From contig NW_002060944.1 of the NCBI RefSeq assembly GCF_000150275.1, forward strand, positions 3,538,229 through 3,602,228: DNA of 64,000 bases. The letters run 5' to 3'. Position numbers and translations under genes: made by a program. This DNA is from Trichoplax adhaerens. Its lineage: Eukaryota; Placozoa; Uniplacotomia; Trichoplacea; Trichoplacidae. Positions 35,493-49,010 of this stretch are shown one piece after another. Position 1 is the first letter of the stretch, and every line of letters begins with the position of its first letter. Under the pieces are notes generated by a model, which searched no databases, had not been told where the DNA came from, and saw nothing but the letters and a program-made list of their open reading frames with translations.

Positions 35493-38388
35493 TCAGGTCT
35501 GAGCGTCAGACACTGTATTAATTATCCGTAGCGCTATGTTTGCTACACTAATAGCAACATGATATGCGTTTATTTTCATCGCGAAAGAGTCCAAGACGAT
35601 ATTCTCATTACTTCGGTAATAGGAAGTGGAAACAATGTCTACCTCCGATTTTACAGGAATGGCCTCGTCGAATTTAGGAGAGTAAAATGTTGGAGATTTG
35701 ATCTCGTTTCGATTTTTCATGCCACATCGACAGCGATCTGAAATAGATCTTGAAAGTTTTATCCAGTGATGACCATGTTGAACCTCCGTTAATATTTCTT
35801 TTTCATTTTGATTTAAACTCGAAACAATTTTAATGAGTGATAGCTGGAAACTATCTAAAATAGTGAAAAATTTACCTAAAATGAAATATCGCTGTTAATA
35901 TTTATATTTCTGAGACTTAATTGTAATATCTTTTAGTCATATACTTTTCGTTAATTGGACTTGAGATTTTGCAGAATTGAATAATGATTCTCTCTAAGTT
36001 AATAATGCAGCAAATTGACAATCAATTAATTATTTAGTTGAAAGAAAATATACTGTAATACAACTTACATAAGTATTCACTAAATCTTAAGAAAACTTAC
36101 ATTTTGCTGCAAATATCTGACCAACGTTAATTCTGTGCATCCACTGCCGCATAAGGCGACAGCGTTAGTGACAATTTGTTGAAGGCTGTTAACTAGTAGA
36201 TTGATATTAAAAAACGTTCGAATGAAGCTCATGTCAGTATTTACGCAAGAGATATGGTTGTCGACGTCTATTAATATTGCAAAATACACTTCCTTCTATC
36301 AGTGAGTATACAATTCGATATGGTAAGATGCGTACTTGCGGCTGCTAAAACAAGCTTTATTTCATCACAAGATGTTTCATCCTTCGAGATGATAGCGATA
36401 GTTGAAATATTTCTTCCATTGTACTTTGAGGGTATCAGATTTAAGAAGCTATAACGCATTGAAGAATAAGATATGGGTATCAGGTTAGCGATATATTATA
36501 AGAAATTGCTTAAATTTGGTTTGCAAAGGCTATACGTTACCATTTATTGTTTATGTGAATATAATTTGCATCTGAGATGGCTCCGAAGTGATGATCTTTA
36601 ATTTCTGTAAAACTAGTGCTTAGGACAGTAGCTCCGGTTATCTTTTTTACCTTTCCTATGTTTAAAATGGATAAGCGGTCGCAAACGAATATTCCCTATT
36701 GGAATGAAATTAGCAACATTAGAAAATTGAATAATGTAGAGGATACATCCATCATTATAGATGTTTCTCTCTAGTATCGAGATTAACCAGTGGAGGCTAT
36801 ACTGATATATTTTAATTATGAGATAAGTAACAGTGCTAGGATTAGCATCAGATAGTAAAAAAACGAGAACAGCACCCACATTGGTTTCTAGGGCTAATTT
36901 AAAAGTAGGATGGACACACTTTTGACAGCCAACAAATCCGACATGATTAGCTTTCAAAATTTCTATTAATCGTCTAAACCTTTCCATTGCTATAGATGAA
37001 AGTTTTAAACTCCTGTCGTCCTTTGTTGCAATTAAAGTTATATTTTCTGGTAAACTGTCTGAAATATGTTAACAAATAGCTATAGTATATGTGGTAATAA
37101 CGGAAGTACAAGAATATGCATTCATTATTATAAAGCTATGATAAACCTTCAGGATCTCCCGCTAGCGATATATTGAAAAGAATGACACGAATTGTATTAT
37201 CGGGCAATCTTAAAAATTGAAATTTATTTGCATAGGAGTCACGATCATTTCGAAGAGTGAATGAATTATCGATCAATATTCCATCTAAAAGTTTCGATTC
37301 CGAAGCGCTTTCACCATAACAGTGTATAAATTGAATGCATTCTTGTAGTGAAAACTGTTCTTGACTTGTTGGTGAGGGGATAGCATTTACAAATCCCTAG
37401 AAGTAAATTAATTATCCATAATGCAGCAAAAATAAATATCAGGAATAGCTATATAGATCTGGTAATATTATCAAATCTTGTTAGTAAGTGTTCATGTACA
37501 TACTTTAATCAATAGTAATGATAAGTGACTTATTTCACTATCGTTCAGCGTGCAAGTCGGTTTAGTGCATAGTATGCTCTTCATAAATGCTAACATTGTT
37601 TTTATGCTGCTAATATCAACATTAATTCGACACGGGCAGGTATCACTTTGAAAGAAATCAATGCAGCACTTTAAAATAAATTCGTAGCAGGCAATAATGG
37701 AATGATTGGGGATAGAAAGCCGGGAGGCAGAAGTAATAAGGCTGAAACAGCAAATGAGATCAATTATATTTGTTAAATGGATAAACTAACTGTATACATG
37801 ACAACATGTGAACATTCGCAGGAGATTACTTGATTGTTAATTGGATAAGAAATAATCCACCGTCATCAAATCGAGCGAGATGTTCTCGGACTGCAGATAT
37901 AATAATATGCATTACTGGGTGTCCAGGTGGTAATTGATTTAAAATCCTTTTGCTGGAAGATGTAACCGTTACGTGACCACCTTGGCTTGTCTGCAAGAAT
38001 TTTAACCTGACGAAATAGAAAGAAAGCATTAGCAGTATTTGGATAAGTATAGGCCAAAGTACAGTATTCATGATATACTGTATATGCTAGTACAGGTAGT
38101 GTTTGGATATACATCTACAGTATTTATTCAGATAATCAGAGCGAGGCTGATTTTGGGAAAGTCATATAGTATCAGTAGGGAGTTTGAAGTTAAATTAGTA
38201 TTCCAACGAGTATATTGTAATACGGTAAAGCAGAGTTTTGCGAAAGCTATTCTAGAGGAGCCTTTTACATTTTTAGTTTTCTAGTAGTATTGGCGTTACC
38301 TGCCTAATGGTCCAAAGCTTGTCGAGATAACAGTTCCTAATTTGGATAGTTCATTTAATAACTTTCCAAAGTGCTCAACTTGAGTTGT
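35493..38388 (-). CDS. MKKS: McKusick-Kaufman / Bardet-Biedl syndrome 6 chaperonin-like protein
   Basis: Ten exons: 38300-38388, 37830-38006, 37504-37741, 37147-37396, 36880-37058, 36541-36695, 36312-36448, 36101-36192, 35945-35993, 35493-35854, all in phase (575 aa; human MKKS 570). The first coding exon is not fixed; a candidate is 38,666-38,710 (MQDHQMLSQASVVLP). Matches to the group II chaperonin-derived MKKS: VISTSFGPLGRLKFL, FDDGGLFLIQL, CPCRINVD, KLLDGILID, HVGFVGCQKCVHPTFK, KKITGATVLST, FLNLIPSK, DETSCDEIKLVLAAA, CGSGCTELTLVRYL and VAISVANIALRIIN. MKKS helps build the BBSome, which moves cargo in cilia. Like its relatives it lacks the strict chaperonin ATPase motif. It is divergent from PMPCA, with a repeat-rich 2.5-kb spacer. 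Confidence 0.9.
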
Positions 38389-38837
38389 CTAAACAGCGCA
38401 GTAAGGAATACAAATCTGTAGAATTATAATTGATTCGTGATAACATAGCACTTCTATTACAATCAAGGTCTACTATTACGAAATACGTCAATTGCAAATG
38501 CAAGTTGTTGGAAGGGATATGATGTCATGACATCTATAGATGGTCTACTCGTATGTAGCATGAATATGCCATTGCAGCTTATGATAATGTACTTTGTGTC
38601 GTCTTACGGAAATTGCATACTATGCCAACAAATGAGAAAGGAACTCAATTGGTGTACAGTAAAACCGGTAAAACCACAGATGCTTGTGAAAGCATTTGAT
38701 GATCTTGCATGCTCCGTTAAAAGAAAGATTTTTCTTGGCGACTAATTTACTACTATTTATAGATACTATATATCTTATAGCTACTTTGCACGTTTATATT
38801 ATGAGCAAGGCTTTATTTAGTACTTTCCATGTTTATA

Positions 38838-39370
38838 CATTAAGCACAAGACTTGATTGACTCCGTATACAGTCAATTAAATATCATTTGCTCATCCACA
38901 TCACTTAGTACAGTGTCTTTTCTACAGTATTAAGATACAAGATATGTTTGTATTTCTATGCTTAGGTAACGTTAGCTACAACGGTAGATCACGCGCAAGA
39001 CTTTATTGCCTTTACATGTTTATGCATTAACCTTTTAAGAGCTTTACTATGGCAATGTAACGTGACCATCACTGTTTTTTTTTTTATTCAATTTAACTAC
39101 TCGATGCAACATTTACGTGTAATTAGAAGCAACGATAGGGTTTGGAGGTTATTGGATGTTTTAAATGTAATTTATATGAGATACTGCATGGAATGGTACT
39201 ATACTTGGAAGCTTCAATTCAACTAAACGGCAAGACTGTATAAACTCGTATACAATCCATTTAATGCCATTTGCTCATCGGCATCACACAGTACAATATG
39301 TCTTTCATACAGCATCTGAATACGAGATAGGTTTATATTTCTATGCTTAGATAAAGTTAGTTACAACTTT
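38838..39370. repeat. Direct repeat, ~140 bp, two copies about 390 bases apart
   Basis: Blocks at ~38,845-38,985 and ~39,230-39,370 share TATACA(G/A)TC, ATTTGCTCAT, CATCAC, CAGTACA and TTTCTATGCTTAG, followed by GTTAG(C/T)TACAAC. The stretch between them and toward MKKS shows no exon on either strand apart from the possible first MKKS exon. Confidence 0.65.
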
Positions 39371-39754
39371 GTAGTCAATTATTTACTTGTGGGCTTACCC
39401 CAGAGTATTTTTCTGGCGTAATTCTTGACTTGGCCATTGATTGTTGAGCAGCTAGACTGTTGTTATGCTGTGTTGTCCTTCACTGTATAGTATACCGCCA
39501 GTCTTGCGTTTGTTTTAACCATTACAGTATTATATCGAACTACTGCTAAATCAGCATCTGTCTAGGATAGAGTTTTGAAGGAAATGCGATTTTTAAAGTA
39601 AAAGTAGTATTATTATTTATTTATTAAACATGATCATCGGGAGCTTTCTTTATCGAGGATCGTGTAATCAATGAAGGCTTGGAGTGGGTCCTGCGCAAGT
39701 CCGGCCCAGTACAACAGTACTTAGTAGTGAGGATTTAGACTGCTCTGTAAGCTT

Positions 39755-41125
39755 GCAAAGTACTGTACAGTACTGTCATCATATTGAACAGGTATAATGC
39801 TACGGTAGATTATTGTGCAAAAATATTGTCATCGCCTTTAGCATTGATTGATAATGACGAATTGACGATGATTCATCTGGACACTGGGTACAATACTACA
39901 AGATGTGTAAAATAGATGTCGTCCAAAGGCTTGCAAAACTTGTTTGGTACACTGTCCAAGGCTACCTCTACTTTTGACATCTACAGTATTTTACTCCATG
40001 ACAGTACAGTACTGTACTGTACAGTACATTGATTGGCCTGGTACAGTACTGTACTCTACAGTACTTCTAGTTATACTGTACTGTACAGTACTTACAGTAC
40101 ATTGACTGTGACATACTGTAGACACTGGGTACAATACTACAAGATGTACAGTATAAAATAGATGTCGTCCAAAGGCATGCAAAATTTGTTTGGTACACTG
40201 TCCAAGGCTGCCTCTACTTTTGACATCTATTTTGCTCCATGACAGTACAGTACATTGATTGGCCTGGTATAGTACAGTACTGTACTCTACTCTACCGTGC
40301 TGTAGTATAAGAAATGGGTACATTATCAAATGGCCGTAGACCTGTCAGAGGTTCGATTCCAAACCGATTTATGTCGACGTGAACTGTGGTTCGTCGGTTC
40401 GGTTCTACTACAATATGAGTACTGTAGTAAAAGTACTGTACTGTACAGTATTGTACTGTACAGTAGTGCTGTACCGTGCATTTGTACAGTACAGCAGACA
40501 GTACACGGTACGGTATAAAGTTACTGAACCTCTGTTAAATGAGCACATTATCGTAAACCGTCAGTAAAGCGACAGGAGCTTGCACTCATATATATCCAGT
40601 ATACAGTATATACTGTATATTATACAGTATGAATGAATGGGTAAGAGTGTTCCACATACAGTAGCTAAAAATGGAGAGTTACTGTAAGATTAGAGAAATG
40701 CGGTATGTACAGTATATCAGTATACTGTATGTCATACACTCTACTACTACACAGTACACGGTATAAAGTTACTGAACCTCTGACAGGTCTACGACAAATG
40801 GTAATACTATCTGTTAAATGAGCACATTATCGTAAACCGTCAGCAAAGCGACGGGAGTTTGCACTAGTCTAACTGAAAAGAGTCCAATTTTTGGCAATGG
40901 CAGTACCGTAGCAGAGGAGAGATCGAAGCGAAAAGAGTCCCAATTTTTGGCAATGGCAGTACCGTACCGTACATTGCACTGTATATAACAGTGCACTATA
41001 CTGTAGACAATGAACTCGGCACTTCATACATCAGTCCCAGTTCGGACTGACACTGGACTCCGATGCAATACAGTACAGTACAGTCGATAGGAAATTCACA
41101 CGTGTGCTTACTGTACAGTACTTCA
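39755..41125. repeat. Large ACAGT/ACTGT palindromic island between divergent MKKS and PMPCA
   Basis: Clusters at 39,755-39,775, 40,000-40,100, 40,245-40,310, 40,420-40,510, 40,595-40,760 and 41,068-41,120 alternate ACAGT and ACTGT. Nested in it is a ~240-base duplication: GACACTGGGTACAATACTACAAGATGT at 39,878 and 40,121, with the downstream GTCCAAAGGC...TTTGACATCTA. A ~290-base duplication (GTTAAATGAGCACATTATCG at ~40,533 and ~40,811) and an inverted repeat (GTAGACCTGTCAGAGGTTC at 40,334 versus GAACCTCTGACAGGTCTAC at 40,776) are also present. Open frames over it are repeat artefacts. It ends about 50 bases from the PMPCA start codon. Confidence 0.88.
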
Positions 41126-41173
41126 GGCTACTTCAGGCTGTCTGCAGCTTAACGCTACACACAAGATTCAGCT

Positions 41174-44165
41174 ATGGCATGGCAACGACTTCTCCAGTCT
41201 CCTCGGCAAATTTCATCTGGTCGATATATCCACCAGCTATCACGTTATTATTGCTCATCGTATCAACAGATACCTTTATCGCAACCTTTGCCTAATATAG
41301 CTACTCCTAAATATGCTCCTACTATCGAGAATAGTACTCAGAATCCACAGTTAACACAATTATCCAATGGCATTAAGGTCATTACTGCACCATGTTATGG
41401 ACAAGTTGGCTATATTGGAGGTAGGGATGCTTATAGTATGCTCATGGCATGTAGAACAAAGTTGACAACGATGCTCATAGCTTTGTCTAAGGTATGCGCA
41501 CGTCTTCTTTTTTAAAATGTAGCGATAGTGGACGCTGGATCACGCTATGAATTAGCTTTCCCTAAAGGCATTTCTCACTTGATGGGAAAGATATGTTTCC
41601 AGGTATGGATGCTATTTGTAAATAATACGCGTAGAGAGAAGGCAAGTTGCCGATTGCACTTGTGTTTTCATCATCGATCATGGCTTCTATAGCAGTAACC
41701 ATGGCATTGACAAGAATCATCTTTTCAGCGTTTATAAATGAATTGTAGATACTTCACTTTTTTCTAATGAATAATTGTTCAAATTACTAAATAATGAAAT
41801 AGGGTTCACGAAAGTTTGAGAATAAAGAAGATTTCATCGATAAACTAGATTCCTATGGTGTGAATGTACAATGTGAAATGAATAGGTAACTACTGAGTAA
41901 AAGTCTCATCAAATTTGAATGCTACTCAGAATGCTAAACGAAGGGACAGTGTGTATTGTTCAACATGTCGTACACTATACGACCAACGACATACAAAATG
42001 TTCTTTCCTAAAAGAATAAATATTATATTTCCTGTGAGCAATACTTGAAACGTGACTTTTATTACAAGTAATTATAGTGCAAAATACTGCTAAAGAAAAG
42101 GCAAAATATCAAGATTATACGCTATGCATTTAGCTAAATGTGTTATTGTTGTCTGCCTTGCGCTCTATTTTAAATCAGAATGTCTAATTTGCTTATTTAA
42201 ACTGCAATCTTTAATGACAGTACAATTTTATTGATTAGCTTTAGTTATACGCGTATTATTCTAGTAATTGCATTCAATGCTTGAAATTCTAATGACTAGT
42301 TTGCTACACTCATTTAGAGATTGTGCCGTTTATTCTATCTCTGGCTTTCGCCACGGAATACCAGATATGTTTGCAGCCTTAGCCGATTCTATTTTATTTC
42401 CTGACCTTTCACAGAGAAATGTAAATGATAATCTTATCTGCATATTAATTCACTCACATTATACTTGTAATGCAGTCGTGGTAATTGTACTTTTTAGAAA
42501 GGAATATTATTACTCGTTGGTAAATCCGATATCATGTGTGTTGTCATTTTTCTAGGTAGAAAACCAAAAAGCGGCCCTAAATGCAGAATTAGAACACATT
42601 AAAATGATGGCGGATGCAGAAATTATTTTAACTGAACTAATACATGGGGTAGATAAATACTGTAATAAAGCTACTGACACCGACTGATAAGGAAAAAGTG
42701 CACTAATGTTTTGTGTTGTTATACGTTTAGGCAGCTTACGGAGAAAAGAGTGTTGGATTTTCGAAATTTGCTGATATGGAAACCTTTCCCGAGATCGATA
42801 CATCGTCGTTACAACGTTATCATGAACTGCTCTACACACCGAAACGACTAGTTATTGGTGGGGTCGGCGTTAACCATCAAGAACTTGTGGAATTAGCTGA
42901 AAAATATTTCGTAAGCGATGTACCTAGTTGGTTTAAGTCATCAACATCACCGGTGGAGGATGAGACGGAATATATAGGATCGAATGTAATTGTAAGTAAC
43001 AGTAATAGCAGATTCTTGCGCATTGCGCTTCCATCTGTAAATATCCGGTATGCTTGTAATTGAAGATGGACCTACCAAAGGCCCCTGCAGGTCCGACCAT
43101 GACTGCAGCAATGGTGTCCGAATTGTCCCATGCAGCTTTTGCTTTACAAGGTGTTTCATATATGGATCCCGATTTCTTTAGTTTAGCAGTTTTGAGCTTA
43201 TTGATGGGAGGTGGCGGATCTTTCTCAGCTGGTGGTCCTGGAAAAGGAATGTATTCTAGAATTTATAGATCTGTTCTATGTAACTATTACTGGATGTTTT
43301 CTTGCCTTTGCTTACAACATTGTTACGTTGATAGTGGCTTATTTGTAATAAATGCAAGTGCTCCTCCTGAACAGGTATTTTATATTATAAATCTAAACTA
43401 GCTTATAATAATAGTATTGTTATTGTGGTGGCAAATTAACGTTTACGTACACGTATGAACATTTTGAAGTTGTCATAACGCTAGTGATTCCTTGACGTTT
43501 AGATGGGGCAGCTTGCTGAAGTGGTCATGACCACAATTTGTAATATGAAAAATGGATTTCATAAGGTATGGCGTGAACTGTTCCGTTATTTCTGATGTTA
43601 CGATAATAAAAGGATGTTATCCTATGTTTATTCTATAATAACTGATTGCTTTATATTTGCAATATTATAATTTCGATATTTGCTTTAGGACGAAGTCTCT
43701 CGTGCTAAAAGGCAACTTCAGTCTGTACTATTAATGAATTTAGAATCGAAACAGATTATGCTAGAAGATTTATGTCGGTTAGTAAAATTCAATGGATAGA
43801 CATAAGCTACACTATTTTACATCGTGGTCAACTGTACGTATAATTCAATTTAATCTCTAGGCAAACCTTATCTCTACCTGCTTATACCTCAGTTCAAGAA
43901 TTATGCGATAACATAGGTACACTATTTAAGGCTTTGCTAATGGATACCATCCAAGTTATTATGACTAAGCGTTGTTCTATCTCTCAATACAGAGCAAGTT
44001 ACGGAAGAAAGCTTAATACGCGTTGTAGATAGGATACTAAGTTCGAAATTATCCGTTGCCGCTTACGGAAATCTAAAGCATTTTCCATCTCATGAGCAAA
44101 TGCAAGAAGCTATGACGAACAATGGTCGGATTAAATCACAAAGTAGATTTTCTTTCTATTCCTAA
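41174..44165 (+). CDS. PMPCA: Mitochondrial processing peptidase subunit alpha
   Basis: Eleven exons: 41174-41420, 41523-41602, 41803-41885, 42318-42420, 42556-42648, 42731-42991, 43066-43374, 43503-43565, 43689-43777, 43861-43916, 43993-44165, in phase, 518 aa (human 525). The N-terminus (MAWQRLLQSPRQISSGRYIHQLSRYY) is basic, hydroxylated and free of acidic residues, a typical mitochondrial presequence. Matches: LSNGIKVITAP, IVDAGSRYE, GISHLMGKICF, LIHGAAYGEKSVGF, RYHELLYTPKRLVIGGVGV. The glycine-rich substrate loop GGGGSFSAGGPGKGMYSR is intact (about residues 337-354). As expected for alpha, the zinc motif HxxEH of the beta subunit is absent. With the beta subunit it removes presequences from imported proteins in the matrix. 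AATAAA lies at ~44,345. It converges with MVB12, 960 bases away. Confidence 0.96.
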
Positions 44166-45124
44166 ATTGTTATGATATTAAATTTTTACTTCACTATTTT
44201 GTATGTTAATCTGCTTTAAAGGGCTTGACTATAAGGACTGATTTTAAATTTTCGCATATTATATTTATACCGCAATTGTAAACTTTGTTCAGATTATCAA
44301 AATTCTTTTGAAATTTAAAACTACTATTAATCATTGCGACCTTTAATAAAATTTTGATGGCTAAAGCGCAGATATCTCAAAAGATATTGCAATCACGTTG
44401 ATGTTATTATTTATTAGTAAAAATTTACATATTTAGAGAGCCTTGATAATATTCGTATGATTAGTAATAATACAATATTAAAAATGCCACACATTGCCGG
44501 AAGGATTAAAGTGTTGCTTCATGTCTAGTAGTAACCAAATAACATTTTGGCAATTCTTTCCGTAAAGATTTGGCAAGTAAATGGATGTATAATCAATTCC
44601 TTAAGGATTTCATATATATATATATATATATACATAAATGCAAAACCATAATTGAAAATAGTCACGCAGCAATATAAGTCTAGAACGGTCATAGAATTAC
44701 AATTGTAGCAGGCAATGCAGTTTAATCCCACCGCAACATAGGAAAAAGTTACTCTAGCATTAACAACATTGAACCTAACTTAAGGAGATTAAGTGCAATA
44801 ACTGTAAAATCTAACTTATCAAAATCATAAAATTGTAACAATTAGCGTGTCAAAACCAACTTTTAGTATTCACGGTATGTGACAAGCTCCATTAATCGCA
44901 GAAGCATCATCTCTACAAGACACTATTACCCATTAAATTGCCAAATGATAGTATTTCGTGTACTCCCAACCTTCGGCTGAGTAGCATTCCATCGAAGTGG
45001 ATGGATATAAACCGGCGCATTACGTTTATACGTTCGTATTTACTTCGTTTTTATCCGATTGCTTTATATACATAATAGGAATTAGGATGTCGATATTTAA
45101 AGTATCTCACAAAGGGAATGTTGA
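44166..45124. other. Convergent 3' intergenic region of PMPCA and MVB12
   Basis: Holds both 3' untranslated regions and an AT dinucleotide microsatellite at 44,612-44,632. No exon is seen. Confidence 0.6.
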
Positions 45125-48100
45125 TTACTTAATTCTTGCAACCACGTCATTTTCTAACGCGAAATCATGCTGATACTAATAAACATGAGTGAATAAATAA
45201 GGTTAGATAGGTGACTTTATGATACGGCGATATAAATTTTAGTATTACCTTTTCATCTATTAGATAAGGGCTTTGGTAAATATTATCTGGAATCTACAAT
45301 TTCAGGGGTAAAGTAATCAATTTTCAGCATTTCACTTCACAAAAGTTTAGAATATCGAATTACGAAAAGTAGCACCAATACTTGTAGATGCAATAATTTT
45401 AGTACAGCCCACTTACATCTCCAATCTTTCGAATATCGAATGAAGGACTAACTAGCAAAGGGACTCCATCGAGGTCACCACTGGCGCTATGTTGTAGATC
45501 ACCTGAGATTACATAAGGAATATTCATTCAGATTGAAATGATTATTTGAATTTAGTACTAGCTGATCTAGTTTGTGTTTATTTGAATTAGATTAAAGAAA
45601 ATTACTTCGTCCTTGTACATATTATAACTTACGACTGTCAGTACGTTGAATAGGATTGTGGGATTGCGGCGGCTGCGTAGCGGATGACGCTATCGTAAGA
45701 GATTGTAAGGGTTGCCTATCGATGCAAATATCAGCGTAAAGTAAAAAGCACGCGTGATTTATAGTTAGTATGAAATTCATAAATATTGTGCTATTATCTT
45801 GTATACCATTATATTACCATGACGTTGTATTGAATGTAGTACATTTAAATAATCGAAATAGGATATCAGGATGAACATAGAAAAGTTGACTTACTCGATA
45901 ACTAGTGGTTGATTTTGCATTGGCTGATGTTGCACTGGCTGATACTGTACTTGCTGATGTTGCACTTGCTGATGTTGCCCAGGTTGTTGTTGTGAAACTG
46001 GCTGAGGTGGTTGAGATTGTTGAAAACATCGGCTCATATTAACTTTGTCAAAGCATATATGGAATCCATTGATATCGCTTTGCGTTAGGAAATATTTGAT
46101 GAGGGTCAGAGAGAAAGTTTAAGTGGGATGTTTGCATTATAAGAATGAGTATAGCTGTGGCATATTTATCGCATACGATAATAATACTAAATTGACGAAA
46201 AGCTTTGGTAAAAGCAAATAAAATTTTAATTTTCTGTAGTCTAGCACACAAATTTGGATAACTAAATTGAAGTACTCCGTAGATGACTGTATCAAATAAC
46301 TAGATATTAACAATTATTCGATATTATATGGTATCAAGAGTTCAAAAGATAATTATAATTAATTATAGTCGAATCCTTGCTGTTCTATAATGATTATATT
46401 AATTGACTTACTTTTCAGTATACTCGTGTTTTGGGGGAGCGTATTCTGATTTTGCTCTATTAACTAAAATAATACTACATAGGGCCGATTGAGCGTTACT
46501 TGAGGATATATATTTGACACAAATTTTCTGTTTCCGTAATGCCGCAATACCTGCATGTGATCAAAATAGACATTTCACTTGCTCTAGCAGTTAGACAAGG
46601 TAAAGGATTCTGCTTTGATTAGCAGATCTATGGTTTCATAAAGAGATGCCGATAGAACCACTATTATTGATCAATTAATCCTGATTGAAATGTGAGACTA
46701 ACTAACCGTCGTTGAGAGTTGTATCCCTATAGGTATAACCACGTGGAGTAGCCTTCGTCTCTTTCAGTATAACAATGTCTTCTACCACTACTTTATCGCT
46801 TTTCTAGATATACGTGTAAACAGAAACAGATAAGTTATTGCGAAGATGAATTAGTTGGATATCTAATTTATAAGAGAGCTGAAAGATCGTATGGTGTTCT
46901 GATCGTGATTAATCTCGCGTTGTTATACGTGCTCTAAGGTATTTTAAAGTAAAGTAGACGGTTATAATATTAGCTATCGTTTATATTTAAATCTAAATTT
47001 TGAAGTATAAACGATGGTTCATATTATTGATTAGTATTCAATTTCATGTATGCGATATAGATAAAAGATACAAAAGCGAGATACTTATTACAACAAAGAG
47101 GTTTGTACAGTAGACTTGAATCTAGTGGAGACCGGTATCGGCGTTTAACAGTAGTTGGAAGCAGTTCCTGTCGATATCATAGTGGACGCAACAATGGTAT
47201 ACAAGCTAAGACTGACCAAGTCAAGGATTTATGGCATTATGCCCGTTCCTACAACGGGATTGACTGATCTACCCTATATTTGGTATCAAATTAGCGTACT
47301 CAATAGGCCGACCTTATTGTTTTAATATTCGGCAGTGCAATATTCAAATTGAAGACAGCGATGATTCAATTTTACACTATTACATCAACATATCCTAAGT
47401 AACAGTATTGGCTGAATGTATTTTAATTTTCGTTTTATTATTTTGGATCCCTTTCTACCGTTTTATTATTCATTTTAGTAAATATTGTGGTGTCAATGTG
47501 ATGACGATCCGTTCTACTGGTGATAAACATGAGTAGACGATAAGTTATTACCTGTAGCGGCTTGACGCAGAGATATCGTTTCGCTTTATCAGATCGCTTT
47601 CCAGGCCATAGCTGAGCATCGATGCCAGACACAGAGCGAGAAACCTAAAATAGAGATAGTAGAATTGATATTTTAAACGATCGAGGCGAAATTCATCTGG
47701 TCTTTGGACATACAGTCCGACGTGAAGTCGGAGCGTACGTACAGTACACTGTAGTAAAAGTATGCAAGCAAAGAAATGGGCAATGAGTATGCCATCTTCT
47801 CATCGTTACTATGAGCAATTCAGTATGAATATCACAAAATGGGCGCAAATGGAGAGAAGCTCACACATTCCGTGCTCATTGGCTGTAGTTCATTCCTACT
47901 TAGTCGTAGGATAATTACAAGAACTACTGCAAAATAGAAGAGCAGTCCTTGATAGTCCATTGAGCGTTATGATCTTCGTCGAAGCTATGACGTAATCGGT
48001 GGCATGGTAAGAGTCACATAACGTTGGCCGAAATGACAGACCCATATGGAATGATCAGCGTTATACTACCACTGATTAAAATCAAAATAGATAATGTGGA

Positions 48101-48574
48101 TGACAAAATGAAAGAGAAACATATCAACGAGAAAGATTAAGGCCAATCTATCTATTGAGATATCAATGATTGAAGACGATCAATACACTCATAGGCTATT
48201 GAAAGTGATTATTCTCTATGTGCGGTAGTCGTTCTGGTGCGCCACTTTGGCAGGCAGTCATGTATTGCGTATGGTGTGTATTGATTGGTAAAATGGATTC
48301 AATCATACCATGTCTCGATCATTATGGTGACGATTCTTTTAGTCCTTCAAATCCATATGATTATATACAGTTATAGCATAATGAATGAATGACTGGACAA
48401 GCTATGGATTACTGTCTATTTTATGTTGATGGTAAGAGTATCGCGAGACTGGATAGTTTGTTAGTATTGGAATACAAGTTATTTACTTACTAAAATATAT
48501 CCTTGGGGAACTTCATCCGGTCTTGAAGTAATTCCAATATCAGAAATGGCAGTATAATAATCGTTACTGGACAT
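45125..48574 (-). CDS. MVB12: ESCRT-I subunit MVB12-like (MABP and UMA domains)
   Basis: Nine exons: 48491-48574, 47552-47644, 46707-46803, 46412-46550, 45895-46032, 45633-45715, 45417-45502, 45249-45293, 45125-45169, in phase, 269 aa; human MVB12A has 273. Residues 1-~140 form the MABP beta-prism: ISDIGITSRPDEVPQGY, IDAQLWPG, KRYLCVK, VVVEDIVILKE, RGYTYRDTTLND, ALRKQKICVKY and RAKSEYAPPKHEYTE. This domain binds acidic membranes. A Gln/His/Val repeat linker follows (QHQQVQHQQVQYQPVQHQP), then a Ser/Pro region. The end (IPDNIYQSPYLIDEK, HDFALENDVVARIK) is the UMA box that docks on the ESCRT-I core, used in sorting ubiquitinated cargo into multivesicular bodies. Intron 1 (about 850 bases) carries a small ACAGT cluster near 47,740. 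Divergent from CENP-A. Confidence 0.88.
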
Positions 48575-48756
48575 CCTTAATGGATAAATTACAGTAAGGG
48601 CTATCAATGGCAAAAGATGATGACCATCGATTGAATGTTGGAATCGTTGAAGAGAAACGATTTAGTCCAGCATCGGAGACTAAGGAGGATTAGCAGTAAC
48701 GTTGTGTAGCATCAAATCGTATCTAGTCAATAACAGTCGAACAGCAATAACGACTC

Positions 48757-49010
48757 ATGTACAGTGTACAGTACAGTACAGTACGTACTGTAGACGTGTT
48801 CGCTGTTCAGTCATAAGAAAGAGTACAGTATGTACTGTACAGTACAGTACTTCCGGTAGGCATCAAGTGTCTGTGTACTGTACGGTACAGTATTTAAGGT
48901 ACTGTACACTGTACTTTGCTACTGTCTAGACCTGCCAACGATTCGGTTCATTTTCGGTTCTATCAAGAAATCAATATACAGTACAGTACAGTACAGTATA
49001 AGGTTGAAGT
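48757..49010. repeat. ACAGT/ACTGT palindromic island upstream of MVB12
   Basis: Dense alternation (TACAGTACAGTACAGTACGT, TACTGTACAGTACAGTACTT, and CAGTACAGTACAGTACAGTA near 48,980). It begins about 180 bases upstream of the MVB12 start codon. Open frames over it give periodic peptides and are not genes. Confidence 0.85.

Noticed and set aside
40325-40370. Possible tRNA gene, from GGTTCGATTCC
   Set aside because: The bases around it do not form a T-stem, acceptor stem or anticodon arm.
39991-40567. Several open frames on both strands in the MKKS/PMPCA spacer
   Set aside because: All are periodic YCTVQYST-type translations of the palindromic repeat.
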